Positions 1 to 11,550 are shown, counted from the first letter of the stretch. The stretch is DNA of 64,000 nt from Rozella allomycis CSF55 (GCA_000442015.1 KE561158.1:9746-73745); one strand, 5' to 3'. Notes: generated by a model from the sequence alone, not told the origin. Translations and numbers: made by a program.

Positions 1-1
1 T

Positions 2-265
2 AAATCCCTCAATGATATAACCGATGATATTCGAGAATTATCTTCATTGAATTTTCATGCAGTCTTGAAGAAGAATGGTATAAACACAAAGAGAAGTAGC
101 GTTTTAAGAGAGATATGCGATATACAGCATTCTTGTCAAAAAATTATCATTGTTTTTGCTGAACAAGTGGGAATAAAGAAGAAGGCGAACTTTCATGGAC
201 CTTCATGTTGTACCAGGGATTCTCATCCCACTTCTCAGATTAATTATCGTAGAGAGGAGTCATAA
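2..265 (+). CDS. Open frame from the window edge, unrecognised
   Basis: An open frame of about 87 codons enters from the left edge and stops at TAA (263-265). It is basic, with a Cys-rich tail, and I recognise no domain. No splice sites were needed to read it. It could be the 3' end of a gene that starts outside the window, or chance. The evidence is only that the frame stays open. Confidence 0.2.
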   Translation, partial: KSLNDITDDIRELSSLNFHAVLKKNGINTKRSSVLREICDIQHSCQKIIIVFAEQVGIKKKANFHGPSCCTRDSHPTSQINYRREES

Positions 266-340
266 TTCTCAAAGGACCTCTTAAAACTGACAGATCTCTA
301 TTCTGATACTATTTATAGAAAGAATGATACTATTTATAGT

Positions 341-525
341 CTATAGAATGAACCAACCAAATAAAACTCTAAGGAGATATTCAATAAATACATCACGGGG
401 ACAGAATTCAAGCGTAGGAATGTTTGAAGAGCAAACAGCATCCAGCAAGGCCCGAGCATCTTCATCCGCGAAAACAATGGTATTTTCAACATTCTCAGTA
501 TTGGAAATGGCCGCGGAAGACTTAA
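341..525 (-). CDS. Coding-like gene fragment ending at a contig join
   Basis: The minus strand carries about 61 open codons ending in TAG at 341-343. The composition looks like real protein, with an acidic motif FADEDARALLDAVC. The upstream side runs into the single N at 526. On the far side (527 to about 600) another coding-like stretch lies in a different frame, so the gap hides an unknown length. The family is not recognised. Confidence 0.3.
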
Positions 526-830
526 NGGTGCATCAAAGAAGGAATCATTATCCAATTCATCATCGAATAAATGCGTATCAGAGGGTTGAAGGAAGCTAGT
601 ATGACTGTATGAGGATGAAAGGAACCTACCATAATACCATTTGTTTAAACATCAAAAATATTTTTTATTTAACGGAAGGGGAAACCATTCGTCAAAATCA
701 CATCCAAGCCCTCCTGAAATTTCAAAGACATTAAGCTTTAAAATAAAATACCGCATACTGAACACGTGGTTATAAGTTAAAGACTTTAAAAGACCAACGC
801 CCTCTCCAGAAACAAAGAAATAAAATTCCG

Positions 831-1133
831 AAGTGGCTTAGCCACTGAGGCCTTACCAAGCCATCAGTTTGGGGTGGGGTGAGAGAGCGTACGTCCGTAC
901 GCACAGCCACATAAGCTATTTATATAGGTTTTTCTATTTTCTAAAAATATCTTATAATCTAAATATAATTTTATTATTTTTCTTAAACATACACTCACAT
1001 ATCTATATCAAAATGAAACATACACTCACATTTGTCACAAAAATAAATATTTATCTTAACTTAAATAAATAAAAAATGTATCCCAGTACTTTTCGTATCC
1101 TAGTGTTCTCTTTATCTTACCAAGCCTCATAAT
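831..1133 (+). repeat. Dispersed repeat, copy 1
   Basis: This stretch matches 3384-3617 over most of its length. It starts with the near-perfect palindrome AGTGGCTTAGCCACT, then a GT-rich block, repeated CGTACG/CGTCCGTACG units, a long AT-rich middle and a shared end CTTACCAAGCCTCATAAT. Copy 1 carries about 70 extra bases near its end, including a local duplication of CATACACTCACAT. No coding capacity is visible. It may be a small non-autonomous mobile element, but no terminal inverted repeats or target duplications were confirmed. Confidence 0.7.
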
Positions 1134-1187
1134 CTATTGACGCATATTAAAGACTGAGATAAGTTATCGCCGGGGGACGCCCCGTGA

Positions 1188-1422
1188 NACAAATTAGCTC
1201 TCCTTTATCAATTTTATCTTTGTATTTGGCCATTAATAACTCGCTTATAATAATTGGTTGATTGTGGATCCCTCTAGCTCTCATAATGGAATCTGAATGT
1301 GTTCCTTTCCCACTAGCTGGTGAACCTTTCACTTGATGATATGAATGCAGATTACCCATCAGCCAGACAATCTCACTGGGCATGCTCATGTCCACATCCC
1401 CGTTTTCTTGTTTTTGTGACAT
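1188..1422 (-). CDS. Adenylate kinase-like fragment
   Basis: The translation contains a nucleoside-monophosphate kinase P-loop, LMGSPASGKGTH, once a 30-nt GT-AG intron at about 1331-1360 is removed. It is followed by the spacing and the K-GEL element expected at the start of the NMP-binding region in adenylate/UMP-CMP kinases, which transfer phosphate between ATP and a nucleoside monophosphate. The gene is cut by the N at 1187, so the lid and C-terminal half are absent. The frame stays open upstream to about 1504. A presequence-like stretch at 1509-1736 could be an earlier exon, but I could not find an in-frame splice. Confidence 0.5.
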
Positions 1423-1807
1423 ATTCTTCCAAACGTTTTCAAATATTAATCTAGGTGTATTAACACTATATCGTTCCTTTGGACAATTTTCTCTATTTAT
1501 ATTAATTACTAGGTAATTTTCCCATCTTTGCTGTTCAATGATTCAACTAAATTCGCGATATTAGGCTGTGTTTCTATTTTACCAGCGAAGCTTCTCGAGA
1601 GAATATTTTGTTGTAATATACCGCCTGTAAAGGAATGGGACTTTGAGAGTATGATCTTAAAGGAACTAGATATACTCGTCGGTTTTAATAGCCGAAACAT
1701 TGACAAATATGCCAACGCCCAAAAATAGAAGGTCACAAATGTTTGTTTATATCAATAAAGCTTAAGTCATAGAAATGCAATAAACCTGAAATTTCCGTCT
1801 CACATAT

Positions 1808-3004
1808 ATGGCGTGGACACGCTTTAAGCAAACAACAAGGGAGGCGCTGGGAAAATCAGAAAAATACACTGATATTCCACCTGACATTGAAGAATACCAT
1901 CTAATTACTGAAAAACTTCTTTCTATATACCAAGACTTGGCTGGAACAAAGCCTTTACAAGTTGTTAAATCCGTGGCATCCAGTTCTTCTTCAAATTCAT
2001 TAGCTTCAATTTCAAACAGTTGGAATTTATTATGTTCATTAAAGCAGCCAGGGGGTAAAGATCTAAACCCATCATGTGTTTCGTTTATTCAAGAAAGTGC
2101 TACCGTTATAAAGACAATTGATGATTTCAGGGTAGTATTTGAAATGGAACTAGAAGAAAAATATTCAAGGACAATTAAAGATGTCATTAAGATGTGCAGG
2201 GATGCTGAACAAATATATGAAAAGATAAAGTCGCGAAGATTAGAACTGGATAGCAAGAAATACCGCTTAGAACATAATACCAAAGCTATACCTGACAAAG
2301 TTGCCCACTACAGAAACTCAGTGGAATTACAACAGGTAAAACCAAATTTGATGAAAGACAGGAAAAATTTGAAAGCTCTTGTGCTTTGTACAGGCAATTA
2401 ATGGAAACTTTGTTTCAAGAGAAAGCATATCATGAGCTTCATCAAGGATTAGTTGGTAAGCGACACCAAATATACATGAGTTAGCGGTTTACTTGACTTC
2501 AATGCGGAAATATTACAAGGCATCGTTGGAGAAATTAGAAAATCTTGACAAAAAGCTTGACTGGAATTCAGCGCTTTCATTTGACAGGACATTTCTAAAT
2601 AAACCAGAAAACGTCATAATGATGCAAAAATCTGATTCTCAAAGTTCAATACAATCAATTGAGGATTCTCTGGGTAGAACTAAATTGTCCAACTCTGGAA
2701 GTCTAAATGAATTTCCAAAAAGAAAAAGCCAAGAATCGCTCGATTCTTTGGCATCAAATAGTTCAAAGCCCATAGCGAGAAAACCACCTATTCCTGTAAA
2801 AACATACCCGAAAGTTATTGCTCTTTATGATTTCAATGGAGTGGAAGATGGAGACTTGTCTTTTAAAAAGAATGATGTTATTGAAGTAACGAAAAAAGAT
2901 GGCGACTGGTAATAAAGAGAATTTTGATATATGAAAGGTGGGATGGTTCATTAAACGGTCGGAAAGGAATATTCCCTAGCAATTACGTTAAATTTATTGA
3001 ATAA
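1808..3004 (+). CDS. BAR-SH3 domain protein (amphiphysin/endophilin class)
   Basis: The N-terminus (FKQTTREALGKSEKY) is the classical start of a BAR domain, a crescent coiled-coil dimer that senses or shapes curved membranes. The helices run to about residue 260. A Ser-rich linker follows, then a C-terminal SH3 domain (ALYDF motif, conserved WW, FPSNYV) for binding proline-rich partners in endocytosis or actin assembly. Three introns restore the frame: 2336-2361 (26 nt), 2456-2484 (29 nt) and 2909-2937 (29 nt); the last splits the SH3 tryptophan pair. The ATG at 1808 gives the expected BAR start. The exact paralogue (Rvs167, Hob or endophilin) cannot be assigned from reading alone. Confidence 0.85.
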
Positions 3005-3383
3005 ACTATAAATTCCATATTAATTACATTATGTTTCCGATAGCGTCACATTATCATGTAAATGTTACAGGTTAAAGACAAATTATCTGAACTTGATAAA
3101 ACAAGATTGAACATTAATAGCCCTTTCAAAAATCTATATATCCCATTCGGCATTCTTTGCGAAATGAATATTCAATTTAAAGTAAACTTTCAGGATATTA
3201 ATCTTAATATTGGTATTTGGTATTTAAGAATCTCCAATGGCTGAGACCTTCTTTTCTCCGACATGGTCCATATTTGGCTTCTGTTCTCCGAAATGGTCAT
3301 GTCGTTGTCGGAGAAAGGAAGCCTATTATGTCTCTTAATGAATGAGCGTAAAACTATAAACGCAGCGATTACAAGAAGTTCCA

Positions 3384-3617
3384 AAGTGGCTTAGCCACTG
3401 TGGCCTTACCAAGCCATCAGTTGGGGGTGGGGTGGGAGAGCGTACGTCCGTACGTACGTCCGTACGCACAGCCACATAAACTATTTATAGGGTTTTCTAT
3501 TTTCTAAAAATATCTTATAATCTAAATATAATTTTAATATTTTTCTTAAATAAATAAAAAATGTCTCCCAGTACTTATCCTATCCTACTGTTCTCTTACC
3601 AAGCCTCATAATACACT
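3384..3617 (+). repeat. Dispersed repeat, copy 2
   Basis: This is the second copy of the element at 831-1133, in the same orientation, starting with the same AGTGGCTTAGCCACT palindrome and CGTACGTCCGTACG units. It lacks the 70-base expansion near the end. Just downstream (about 3708-3745) a short stretch repeats the TTAGCCACTTC core once more. The two copies bracket the adenylate-kinase fragment and the BAR-SH3 gene. Confidence 0.7.
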
Positions 3618-4290
3618 CGCATTTGTCACAAAAATAAATAATATTTATTTTTATTACTAAGATATAGCTGTAAAATAATCACATACTACATGATCAACTA
3701 ACAACTTATTAGCCACTTCGGGTAAGAGCGGCTAAAAGCCGGTTACAAGTCTAATTTTTGGACCTTGAGAAAATTCATAGGAGAATAATAGAAAGAATAA
3801 AACCAGGAAACAGAAAGTAGGTTCATTTCTGGAAACATACTTCTTTGGAATTTGACAAAATCGAAAAATATTAATTTGAACACATCAGAGACTTGGAGAC
3901 AAAGTCTTGGGAGAGAAATAGTTGGTATTACTGTCAATTGTGTTTATTGTGCAAAATAAAGTAATTTAATTGAATTTTTTTACCCGGTTCTAGGTGAACC
4001 AGGCAATAGGAAAGATTGCGATCAGTATAGACATTACTGAGCATGAAGAGTAGTAGATAATTCTAAATAAATATCTCTTTTCAAAATCAATGTTATTTGT
4101 TGGTACATTAAAATATGTTTTGAATTGGACAAAAATAAATATTGATTTCATTAAAGAAACCTTAGATTGGGATTCTAACTAATTTGAAATCAACAGAGAT
4201 TACGCTTCAACTTGTTGCATTTAAATTAATATCTACTCCTCCTCATTCCGAGTAATGTCAATACTGATAGCAACCTTCTTGATTGCTTGG
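3618..4290. other. AT-rich intergenic stretch
   Basis: No coding region, RNA or clear repeat could be supported here, apart from the short repeat remnant near 3710-3745. The open frames on either strand have no recognisable composition. Confidence 0.4.
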
Positions 4291-4975
4291 TTAAATAATA
4301 TCTTCGTGTGCAAATTCAATTAAATTCTTTATTTTTATCAATGCTAATTCTGGAGGCACAACAAACACAACAGGAACAATTAGCAAAGCAACAATTTGCC
4401 TTCCATTACCTTGTTTCCAAGTTTTAATCCGTTCAAAATAGCATGATTCCATAATTCAGATTTGCGGAAAACAATTCCATTTTTTCTTGTGAATTTTTCA
4501 AGATTCAAAATTTCTCTTGCATCTAATACATTCATGATAATCTGAGCCGCCGGATGTAACAATTTGTTGTAGACTTTTAGAATTTTAGAAATGGTTGTAT
4601 TGAATTTTTTCAGTTGAGCATTCTGGAACTTTACATTGTAACCTTTTTATCAGTTTTTGTTAAATTCAATTTCTCTACAGAAAGTCTTTGTCTTTTATCT
4701 AATATATTTATCCCTTGCAATTTGCATGTCCATTAAGCAGTACCAACAATAAGATAAATCATCCAACTCCTGTAGTCTGAAACAATAAAACTCCGTCCTT
4801 CTATTTCTTCAAACTCCTCCATATTTCAAAATATTATCAACCTTCTCTTCTTTTGTATACATATCATTAAAGGCTTTCCTCAAAGAGTATATGTCCCATT
4901 GGGCCATTGATGCCTTTGTCTTGTAACTATTGAACCCATGTCATGGCCTACCATCCAGTGGCATCCACGCTATTA
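4291..4975 (-). CDS. Unrecognised multi-exon gene
   Basis: Several coding-like pieces lie in order on the minus strand. They are a stretch with SMAQWDIYSLRKAF (about 4850-4920), one with FIVSDYRSWMIYL (about 4750-4800), one with LHPAAQIIMNVLDAREI (about 4500-4570), and a last exon with a hydrophobic VALLIVPVVFVVPPELA segment ending in TAA at 4291-4293. Some pieces join through introns of normal length, for example a 30-nt GTACTG...AAG. Other junctions could not be resolved. The pieces may be one gene or two. No family is recognised. Confidence 0.35.
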
Positions 4976-5088
4976 AGTTATTAAGTTCTCTTTCTTTGTT
5001 AGAGTCGTTTCTACTCGGTCTACAGAAGTTTTACATGTTATTTTCAAAATAATTGAAAGAGGAAGCTGTCGGTAATGTCAATCTTGGC

Positions 5089-5215
5089 TTATTCTTCAGA
5101 CTCGCTCTTTTCATTACAGGGGTTATTCCAAGGTATAAACTCACCATCATGATCATCAAGATTATTTACAACTTTGACATTTACGATAATTTTGACTTTA
5201 TTTCCTAAAATACGG
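5089..5215 (-). CDS. 3' exon of an unrecognised gene with an acidic tail
   Basis: A minus-strand frame begins after an AG at about 5216, reads a basic, Val-rich stretch, then an acidic tail (LDDHDGEFIPWNNP ... SESEE), and stops at TAA (5089-5091). The composition suggests real coding sequence. The upstream exons were not identified. The family is unknown. Confidence 0.3.
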
Positions 5216-5583
5216 AATACCCTAACGAAATTTTATTAATTTGAAATGAGGAAGACTTGACGTCAATCAACCTATAAAATATAAATTATAATTAATCAAA
5301 TTTTCATTGAATGAACACCTTCATTAAAGATTCCTTGACATTATATGATAAATCCAAATTCAATTACCAGAAAATAATTCTGTTACTGTGAAACTGAAAT
5401 TATTACTCCTTCCTCCTAAGATCTCCAAAGACGGGGTGCCCTATTTTTATGCTAAGCTGTACCCGCGGATAATGGATAATTATTATTAAGGAAACGAATG
5501 TCTACTCACTCTTAGTCTATTGAATAGAATCTAAATTATTCCGATAGTGCCATTATCTCATACAAGCCACTTTCGATTTTTGA

Positions 5584-6752
5584 ATGCTAAAAAGTGACTG
5601 CAAAAAGGCATTTGAAGATTTTGTTTTTAACATTCAATCAACGTTATTTGATAATATCGTTGACGAAGAATATTTACAAAACTGTGTATGTTTTTTCTCA
5701 TAGTATTTTTAGACCGTAGTTCTAACGCCTCCGATATATGATGAAGCAATATTTGAAAGAGTTTGTGCAAATACATGCGGTTTTCCTTGTTGCCAAAACA
5801 AGCTCAAAAAATCTAAAGGATGGCAAACATTTGAAGAGGAGTCAACATGGTTCTGTTCCAAGACGTGTAGGCAAAAGTCCTTTGAGTATAAAAGTAAATT
5901 AAAAAGTATGCCAATCAATGAAAGATTAATGATGTAAAAGTTTAAGATGTTTAATTTAGGAAACAGGGCAATGTTGTAATAAAGGGATTCGAGAATTTTG
6001 CTCTTTGGGACGAGTTTAAAGCGAAATCTGTAGAAAAACTTTCCGAAAATCTGGCAGATAATTTGATGATTATAGAAAACTATTCTCCAGATGAAAGTAG
6101 CGCCGACCTTTCTCAGTCATTTTTATTAGAAAAAACAGAAGATGCATTCTATGCAGAAATTAATGATGAATATTACGATGATAGATGTTTATATAATGTT
6201 TCTGAATGCGTGGGTGAAAGTTCGGATGAGAGTTCCAGTTCGCCACTGAAGGCGAAGCTAAGCGTCTTTGGTCGCATTTTGACTTTTTTTAATAATGCAA
6301 TTACTGAAAACACGATTCTTTTTCTTAATGATAAACCATATTCCGACTTGGTCACAAATGTGAACGTTCAAAGGACAAATTTAATGTACAGAGTACTTTC
6401 CCCTTGGTAATTGATGAATTATTGATTTCAAATTAGTATACGTGAAATAACAAGAAATTTTGAAGGTTTAGATGAATCAGACCTGATTACCTTTATCAGG
6501 ACTCTAGAATGTCCACCGAAATTCTCATTCACATATTCAAACAAAGAAGGATTTATTGTCATATTCTTATTGATTGATCTGTAAGAATCGCTTTATATTT
6601 ATCTAATTTTTAGGTTATCAAGGAAACGTCGGACGATTGCAAATTATGATACGTTAAAACAATGGACTTCACAAAAAGTCAAAAATATTATGAAAGAAGA
6701 TTTACTTTGCGAACTTTGTCGGAATCTAAGTAGGACGTGTTTTAAACAATAA
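5584..6752 (+). CDS. RTR1: RTR1/RPAP2-type RNA polymerase II CTD phosphatase
   Basis: The RTR1 zinc-finger core is clear: CGFPCCQNKL followed about 20 residues later by WFCSKTCRQKSFEYKSKL, giving the CxxxC and CxxxC ligands of this atypical phosphatase, which acts on the CTD of Pol II and aids Pol II nuclear import. An acidic middle and a basic C-terminal region follow. The frame needs four introns: 5686-5712 (27 nt), 5934-5959 (26), 6407-6436 (30) and 6581-6613 (33). The start is the ATG at 5584. URM1 starts 24 nt after the stop, on the same strand. Confidence 0.8.
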
Positions 6753-6776
6753 AAAATTATGGCTTAGATTTTTTAA

Positions 6777-7130
6777 ATGTCATCAATAGACGTTCAAATA
6801 GAATTTACGTAGTGTTATTTCCTTATTAAAAATGATAGTGGTGGACTTGAAACTCTTTTTAGCAACCAAAGAAATATTAATTTGACGGTACCTTCGAACA
6901 CCAGCATTGCAGAACTGTTGACTATTCTAAAGACAGACCATCTAACTGGAAAACCAGAGTTGTTTTTAAGTGGGAATACTGTGTAACTAACTTATGAAAG
7001 CTTTACTTTTAGCAGACCTGGTATCTTAGTGTTAATCAATAATTGTGATTGGGAACTAGAAGGAGAAGCAAAATACATAATTCAGCCAAAGGATTCCATA
7101 GTTTTTATTTCAACTCTTCATGGTGGTTAA
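6777..7130 (+). CDS. URM1: Ubiquitin-related modifier URM1
   Basis: After removal of two 30-nt introns (6809-6838 and 6983-7012) the product is about 98 residues. It has the URM1 features: a GGLETLF element, the conserved [15 protein letters not shown] segment, an ISTLHGG ending, and a C-terminal Gly-Gly exposed without processing. Urm1 carries sulfur for 2-thiolation of tRNA wobble uridine and is also conjugated to proteins. Length and the terminal diglycine fit exactly. It is the second gene of a tightly packed same-strand pair with RTR1. Confidence 0.9.
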
Positions 7131-7356
7131 AATAAATTTCAACGGACCGTAAGGTCATTTTTTGAAAATTCTATAGCTAATGTATTTCCCCTCATATTAA
7201 CTTGTTACAAAAAGGGCTTTGAATCATGAACTTTGATTCCACGAGGCTATAAGCATCGTGCAGCATCGCCATCAAGAGATGCTGGAAGCGTAATGTTTGG
7301 ATCAGGCAGATGAGATTCGCTTAATTTCGTCGCCTCTTTATTTGGATTTTTCATAA

Positions 7357-8077
7357 ATGTCTGTCAACAATTTTGAAGGTGAATACAGAGCTACATCAGA
7401 CATTCAAATTCGCGAAATCTTGGCAAATTTTTGGAAAACACATAACTTAGTTGTGGAATCGCAACCTGTTGATTTTAAAAATCATCAACTGCCGTTAGCG
7501 AGAATCAAAAAGGTCATGAAAATAGATAATGGGGTTAAGGTAATTATGCAACTTTATAATTAATTTAGATGATAAGTGGCGACGTAAGTTGATTTAAGAT
7601 TGTGATTTAGGCCCCGATCCTATTTGCTAAAGCATGCGAATTGTTTATTCTAGAATTGACATTAATGTCTTGGCTTCAAACTGAAGAAAATAAGAGACGT
7701 ACATTGCAGAAAAGTGATATCTCTGCTGCAGTAGCAAAAAGCGATACGTTTGACTTTTTAATCGACATATTACCGCGAGACGAGCTAAAACCAGTTAAAA
7801 AGGGCGACGTAAAGGATAATATTACATAAAACATAGTATGGAATGCTTGATCCAAACGAAGCTGCCTTATTTTATCAGCAAAACATGGCCTTTGCTGCAT
7901 CAGTAATGCGAACCCGGTAATATGATAGGGACTTGGAAATGCACATTTAATGGGATTTCCACATAATGCAGTTCCCGAAGCTGATAAATATATTGTAAGA
8001 ATTGATTAATTGTGGTTTTTTAGGACAGAGAATCCGAATTCAGTAACCTAATAAATGGCGATGGAGAAACGGAATAA
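7357..8077 (+). CDS. HAP5: CCAAT-binding factor subunit HAP5/NF-YC
   Basis: The histone-fold core is complete: [13 protein letters not shown], then [18 protein letters not shown], then [18 protein letters not shown] and [12 protein letters not shown]. This is the NF-YC subunit that pairs with NF-YB and, with NF-YA, binds CCAAT boxes. Five introns are needed: 7540-7568 (29 nt), 7584-7610 (27), 7809-7836 (28), 7903-7928 (26) and 7995-8023 (29). The exon between the first two is only 15 nt (7569-7583) and encodes MISGD. The short Gln-poor tail differs from animal NF-YC. A CCAAT box lies upstream of the HSP70 gene in this window. Confidence 0.9.
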
Positions 8078-8167
8078 AATAGGTATACGTCTATCTAAGC
8101 ACGAAAAATGCTTGAAAAGCTCCTTTGAAAATAATTTTATTTTTGACAGCATTTTCCTTTAGGTTTC

Positions 8168-9380
8168 TCAATTTCTAGCTTCCAATTGTATGCTTTCTTG
8201 ATTTGAAAATGATTTCGACATTGATTTATTTTCACTGACTGATATTTTGCGATGATCATTCATTGTATCTTTAACCTCTAGATATGTTTTATCTCCTGTT
8301 AAAGATATTTTCTTTGACGTTTCAAATTCATTCAATGCAGCTTTGCCTTTCTGCGACCTATGAGATTTAAAACTAATAAGTTCTTATTACGAAATTGCTG
8401 ATTCTGTTCTCCCTGAACTGTCACTTTGTTTGGACTTATTTAGCTTTTCATGGATTCTTTTAGTCTCGGTTTTTCTAGCGTATATAGGTTTCTGCTGACG
8501 CCAAAATTCAGTTCTACTCTCAAGATACTGCAAACCCTCGTTAATTAAATCACTTAAAGAATCGTTTGGAGCAAAATCAGGATCATCAGCTAACTTTTGT
8601 AGATATTCTTTATCAGCATATAATTCGCCTAGAAGTTGTTTTTCATTGGCCTCTCTTTTTGCTTGAAGAGCAGTGTCTACAACTTTTAACTGAGCTACAC
8701 TCTTTTTGACATCAATCACTGTAGCTCTAGCCATTGACTTCTTATCATTAGTTTTAAGCGCTGATGGAGTGATAAATGGCGTAGACATAGTATAGCTATC
8801 AGATCTTTGGCTATGAATGGGTTTTAGCTGATATTCCTTATCTTTTCAAAACGACTCTATCTCATTACTGCCAATAGAATTATCTATAGCTTCTTTGGCC
8901 TTTTGTATTCCTAATCTGAATTCATCTAATTCAGGTCGTAAATTGTGACCCCGATGGTAGTAAACAAGCGCCTTTTCAAATTCACCCATGGAATAAAGCG
9001 CTTCAGCTTTGTACAGTTTCCCCTTCAAAATTCTATGGCAATTAATTTACTTTGAAAAAGTCCTTGTCTTCTTTAAGTGACGCTTCTGCGTCAGAAAGCG
9101 CTGCTTTAGGATCTCCGAGTTGTAAGTGGCATTTTGCTCGTGACACTAGGCAGTTCTTATCTGTTGGTCTATGTAATAATGCCATTAAATAATATAATAT
9201 ACTTCATACTTTGGTGAAAGCCTCCACTGCTTTTCTTGGATCACCTTGCTTTGCTAAAAGGTCCCCTTCCGCCTGGAGTGATTGGAATGAAGAAACTGGC
9301 CCATCATTTCCTGATCCGTCGTCGCCTATATCATGGTTCTCGTTATTAACGGGGGGTGTATTTGAAATAACCTTCGCCAT
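8168..9380 (-). CDS. ODAD4: Outer dynein arm docking complex subunit 4 (TTC25/ODAD4)
   Basis: TPR repeats carry the family signature ALVYYHRGHNLRPEL...EFRLGIQKAKEAIDNS and later RTEFWRQQKPIYARK, close to animal TTC25/ODAD4, which anchors outer dynein arms on axonemal doublets. Four introns: 9183-9209 (27 nt), 9023-9050 (28), 8842-8868 (27) and 8358-8390 (33). The first ends in TG instead of AG, yet the protein is restored exactly across it (FTK|ALLHRPTDKNCL). The start is the ATG ending at 9380. The gene implies a motile flagellum, as in zoospores. Confidence 0.9.
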
Positions 9381-9480
9381 GTAATGGTTACTAGGTAAGC
9401 TTCAACTAAATAAAAATAGGCCACAAGTTGATAAATTATGTCCAAGAATCTTAAAAAGAGTAAAATATATTTAATTATAA

Positions 9481-10378
9481 TTAATTCTTGATAATTTTTT
9501 GTTCTCCACTCCATTCCTCACATGGCGCCAATCGCATGTAGTTTTCAACATTCCCCGGTTCAACACAAAACATATTTTTGTACTAATAAAATATATAAAC
9601 TTAATTTACGCTTTCATCTCCAAAGTCCGCCATTGTCTTTGACTTTTGAATCCAAGGATTCCACACGACAACATCAGAGAACCCATTCAATTGAAGGGTA
9701 ATATCAAAATCACCAGTTTCGAGATGTAAAGATTCCGGAATTGAATAGTAGCGACAATCAACTTCTTTACCAAACGTTATTGCCTCATTGTTTTCCACTC
9801 CGTTTTGTCTAGTCAGGTCGTCACAAAATGAAGCTCCCTTTAAACCTTTCACTCGAACATTTGCAATGTCAGAGGTATAAAAATATGTATGAAATAAAGT
9901 TTGGAATTCAAATACGCTGTCTCCGGTATTCTGAACTCTTATTCTGGTTGTTAATTTGTCCTTAAAAAGTACTACATGATACGTAAGTTTAAAGGAGTGT
10001 GGCCAAAGTTTTCTGGTAGTTTCGTTATCCGTCAATTCGAAGGATGTCTCAATATAATCTTTACATTCATTCACATTTTTCGACCATGTCCAATCAATGT
10101 TCCTGGCAAAGCCGTGTTGAGTAGGAATTTTTCCTTTGCCAAATTGAGCTAAATTATAAAATATGAATATTCTTACGAAATACCAATGGAATACCGCCCC
10201 TAATTGGCTTTGATTTGTCAAAAAGAGCTTTATCAGATAAGAATAGTATCGTTCTATTTTGCAATGTACAATGAGTGATTGTCGCTCCAAATATGTGGAT
10301 GTTACAATAGCTCTGGCCAATGCTTATTTTAACCGAGTCTATGTTTCCATTTTCAAGCTTTTTGATTTCAAAGGGCAT
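9481..10378 (-). CDS. Glucose-6-phosphate 1-epimerase
   Basis: The protein belongs to the aldose-1-epimerase superfamily, hexose-6-phosphate mutarotase branch (yeast YMR099C, bacterial YeaD). It interconverts alpha and beta anomers of glucose-6-phosphate in the cytosol. Visible landmarks are RGGIPLVFPQFGKG near residue 60, QHGFARNIDW, the LFHTYFYTSD region, VVWNPW and MFCVEPGNVE near the C-terminus. Two introns: 10149-10176 (28 nt) and 9583-9609 (27 nt). The length, about 280 residues, is normal for the family. Confidence 0.88.
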
Positions 10379-10399
10379 CTCGAATCAGATATTTCATAA

Positions 10400-11404
10400 A
10401 TGGAAATAGACCCTAAAAAAGAAGAAAGAAATGAAGATGATGTAAAGGAGCCTACAAAAGTTGAAGACATCAAGTCGAAATCATGGTGGGAGACTCTAGC
10501 GACCACTGTCATACAAACGGTAAAAGCAATGCAATTATTGAAATAGTCTAATTCATTGATAGATCAATACAAAGATGATGTTAAAGATTTAGTTAATACT
10601 GTTGTTCAAGAAGCTAAACCAGAGAGAGTGAAAGAAAACTTGAGAAAGATATTCCAAGATGACTCCACTGAAGACAACAATAGTGATCAAGGATTAGCAC
10701 TTCCTTCATTATCTCTTCCGAATTTCGCAATACCAAAAATTGAAAAGCAACAAATTGACAATTTATTGAATAAAGTCACGGAGAACATTACGAATTTTGT
10801 AAATGATTTAACAGGCCCAGATTTATCTGAAGAAGTGAAAAAGTTCAACTTGAATGAATCTTTTTACCTAAACCCCATTGAATCAATTGACTACAAGAAT
10901 TACGTAGATTCGGTAAATATTGAAGACAAAACTACAGAAATATCTAAAATTCTTCAAACCTATCCAGAAGTTTCAAATTTGTTTGGCAGATTGGGTAAAG
11001 AATAGTCAGAAAGAGAAATAGTACCTGAGAAACTTGAATACAAAGAATTTTGGTGTAGATTTTTCTTCCATGTTGAAAAAACTGTTCTTTTTGAAAACAA
11101 AGAGGAAGTGGATCAGGAAGTCATCACGGATACTTGGACAGGGCTAACTGTACTATCACCAGTGAAAGAGGAAGGTGTTCATGACCTAGAAGGAAAGACA
11201 AAAGAGATGTTAAATTTACCGCCAACGCTAGATCATGAATTAATTCAACAAGAAAAGCCATCCCCTGGCTTGCTTGGAGTGGATGATTTGGATGATCTAT
11301 TAAAGGATGTAAACATTGAAGTAAGCTATGCGATTCACGATTTAAAGGAATCAATGAAGGAGAACGAAACTAAAGACGATGATGAATGGAGCATTTCGGA
11401 TTAA
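10400..11404 (+). CDS. BSD domain-containing protein
   Basis: The N-terminal half is acidic with an SWWETLATTVIQT helix. The centre holds a BSD domain ending LVPEKLEYKEFWCRFFF, with the conserved Phe-Trp pair. The C-terminus is acidic and ends DDEWSISD. The layout resembles BSDC1-type proteins. BSD domains occur in TFIIH p62 and in synapse-associated proteins, and the role here is unknown. Introns at 10520-10546 (27 nt) and 10995-11021 (27 nt). The second explains an apparent in-frame TAG at 11003-11005 and rebuilds the BSD core. Confidence 0.8.
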
Positions 11405-11550
11405 GAATTCATTTGAAAATATGATTGATTATTAATAAAGATGATCACAAATATATTATTTTTGATGACAAATATATTATTTTATCCCATAAGATAAATG
11501 AATTTGAGAATCGAAATTTTAAGTTGGAAATTTCTTTAATAGCTTTGATC

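Noticed and set aside
1528-1728. Plus-strand open frame opposite the possible adenylate-kinase exon
   Set aside because: No domain or splice support. The minus strand has a presequence-like composition in the same interval.
11003-11005. In-frame TAG inside the BSD-domain gene, suggesting a pseudogene or stop readthrough
   Set aside because: A 27-nt intron at 10995-11021 removes it and rebuilds the conserved LVPEKLEYKEFW core.
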